DNA of 64,000 bases, taken from Streptomyces sp. SCSIO 75703 (lineage in GTDB: Bacteria > Actinomycetota > Actinomycetes > Streptomycetales > Streptomycetaceae). Shown here piece after piece: positions 63,985 to 64,000 of the stretch. Each line of letters begins with the position of its first letter. The first letter of the stretch is position 1. A model generated the notes under the pieces. It did no database searches, was not told where the DNA came from, and saw only the letters and a program-made list of their open reading frames with translations. The translations under genes and the position numbers were made by a program. The stretch covers positions 3,658,001 to 3,722,000 of the forward strand of contig NZ_CP144555.1 in the NCBI RefSeq assembly GCF_036607905.1, written 5' to 3'.

Positions 63985-64000
63985 CCCGTCGTCGTGGCGC

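Overview
This 64 kb window is very GC-rich and has the gene order of a Streptomyces core chromosome: dnaX, purD, purC, purSQL, purF, purM, vdh, bldC and hrpA. It also contains a Streptomyces initiator tRNA with a C1-U72 mismatch, a parS site of Streptomyces type, GTG starts and GTGA/ATGA start-stop overlaps. Everything here is read from sequence alone, without database searches.

Positions 1 to about 12.8 kb are the right-hand part of an integrative and conjugative element of the actinomycete (AICE) type. Its order is an AlbA_2-domain gene cut by the window edge, a GNAT acetyltransferase and a GntR/UTRA repressor (all leftward), then a long rightward operon. The operon encodes two small cargo or spread proteins (one fused by an apparent one-base insertion), a C5 cytosine methyltransferase, a TraB/FtsK-like DNA translocase, a membrane protein, a primase-polymerase, a primase-associated ATPase with an apparent frameshift, Xis and a tyrosine integrase. 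The integrase ends 63 bp from the 3' end of a tRNA-Ser(GGA) gene, the presumed attachment site. The left end of the element lies outside the window. A cluster of 13 GTCAC-type repeats before xis looks like an origin or a recombination-control region, and KOPS-like repeats follow traB.

From 12.9 to 37.7 kb lies housekeeping DNA: SRP RNA and dnaX; purine synthesis genes in separate units (purD; purC; purS-purQ-purL translationally coupled; purF then purM); a two-component system next to an ABC exporter; two tRNA-Gly(GCC) genes and one tRNA-Gly(UCC); the nucleoid protein LsrL; a sterol-carrier-like protein; a META-domain lipoprotein; DUF3073; and valine dehydrogenase.

From 37.8 to 51 kb lie a conserved hypothetical gene, the developmental regulator bldC with a U-tailed terminator, DUF6274, hrpA flanked by tRNAs (Asp; then Phe, Asp and Glu), a parS site between tRNA-Phe and tRNA-Asp, a membrane metallophosphoesterase, a small zincin, a lipoprotein, a DEAD-box helicase with an Arg/Asp/Gly-repeat tail, and tRNA-Lys.

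From 51 to 64 kb lie a RibD-like protein with swapped domains, initiator tRNA-Met, a membrane PP2C phosphatase, an M23 cell-wall peptidase under a c-di-AMP (ydaO-type) riboswitch, an aldo/keto reductase, trmB, an NsdA-like regulator, an asparagine-synthase-like protein with degenerate motifs, and a membrane-spanning sigma factor fused to an NPCBM-like domain, whose start may lie past the right edge.
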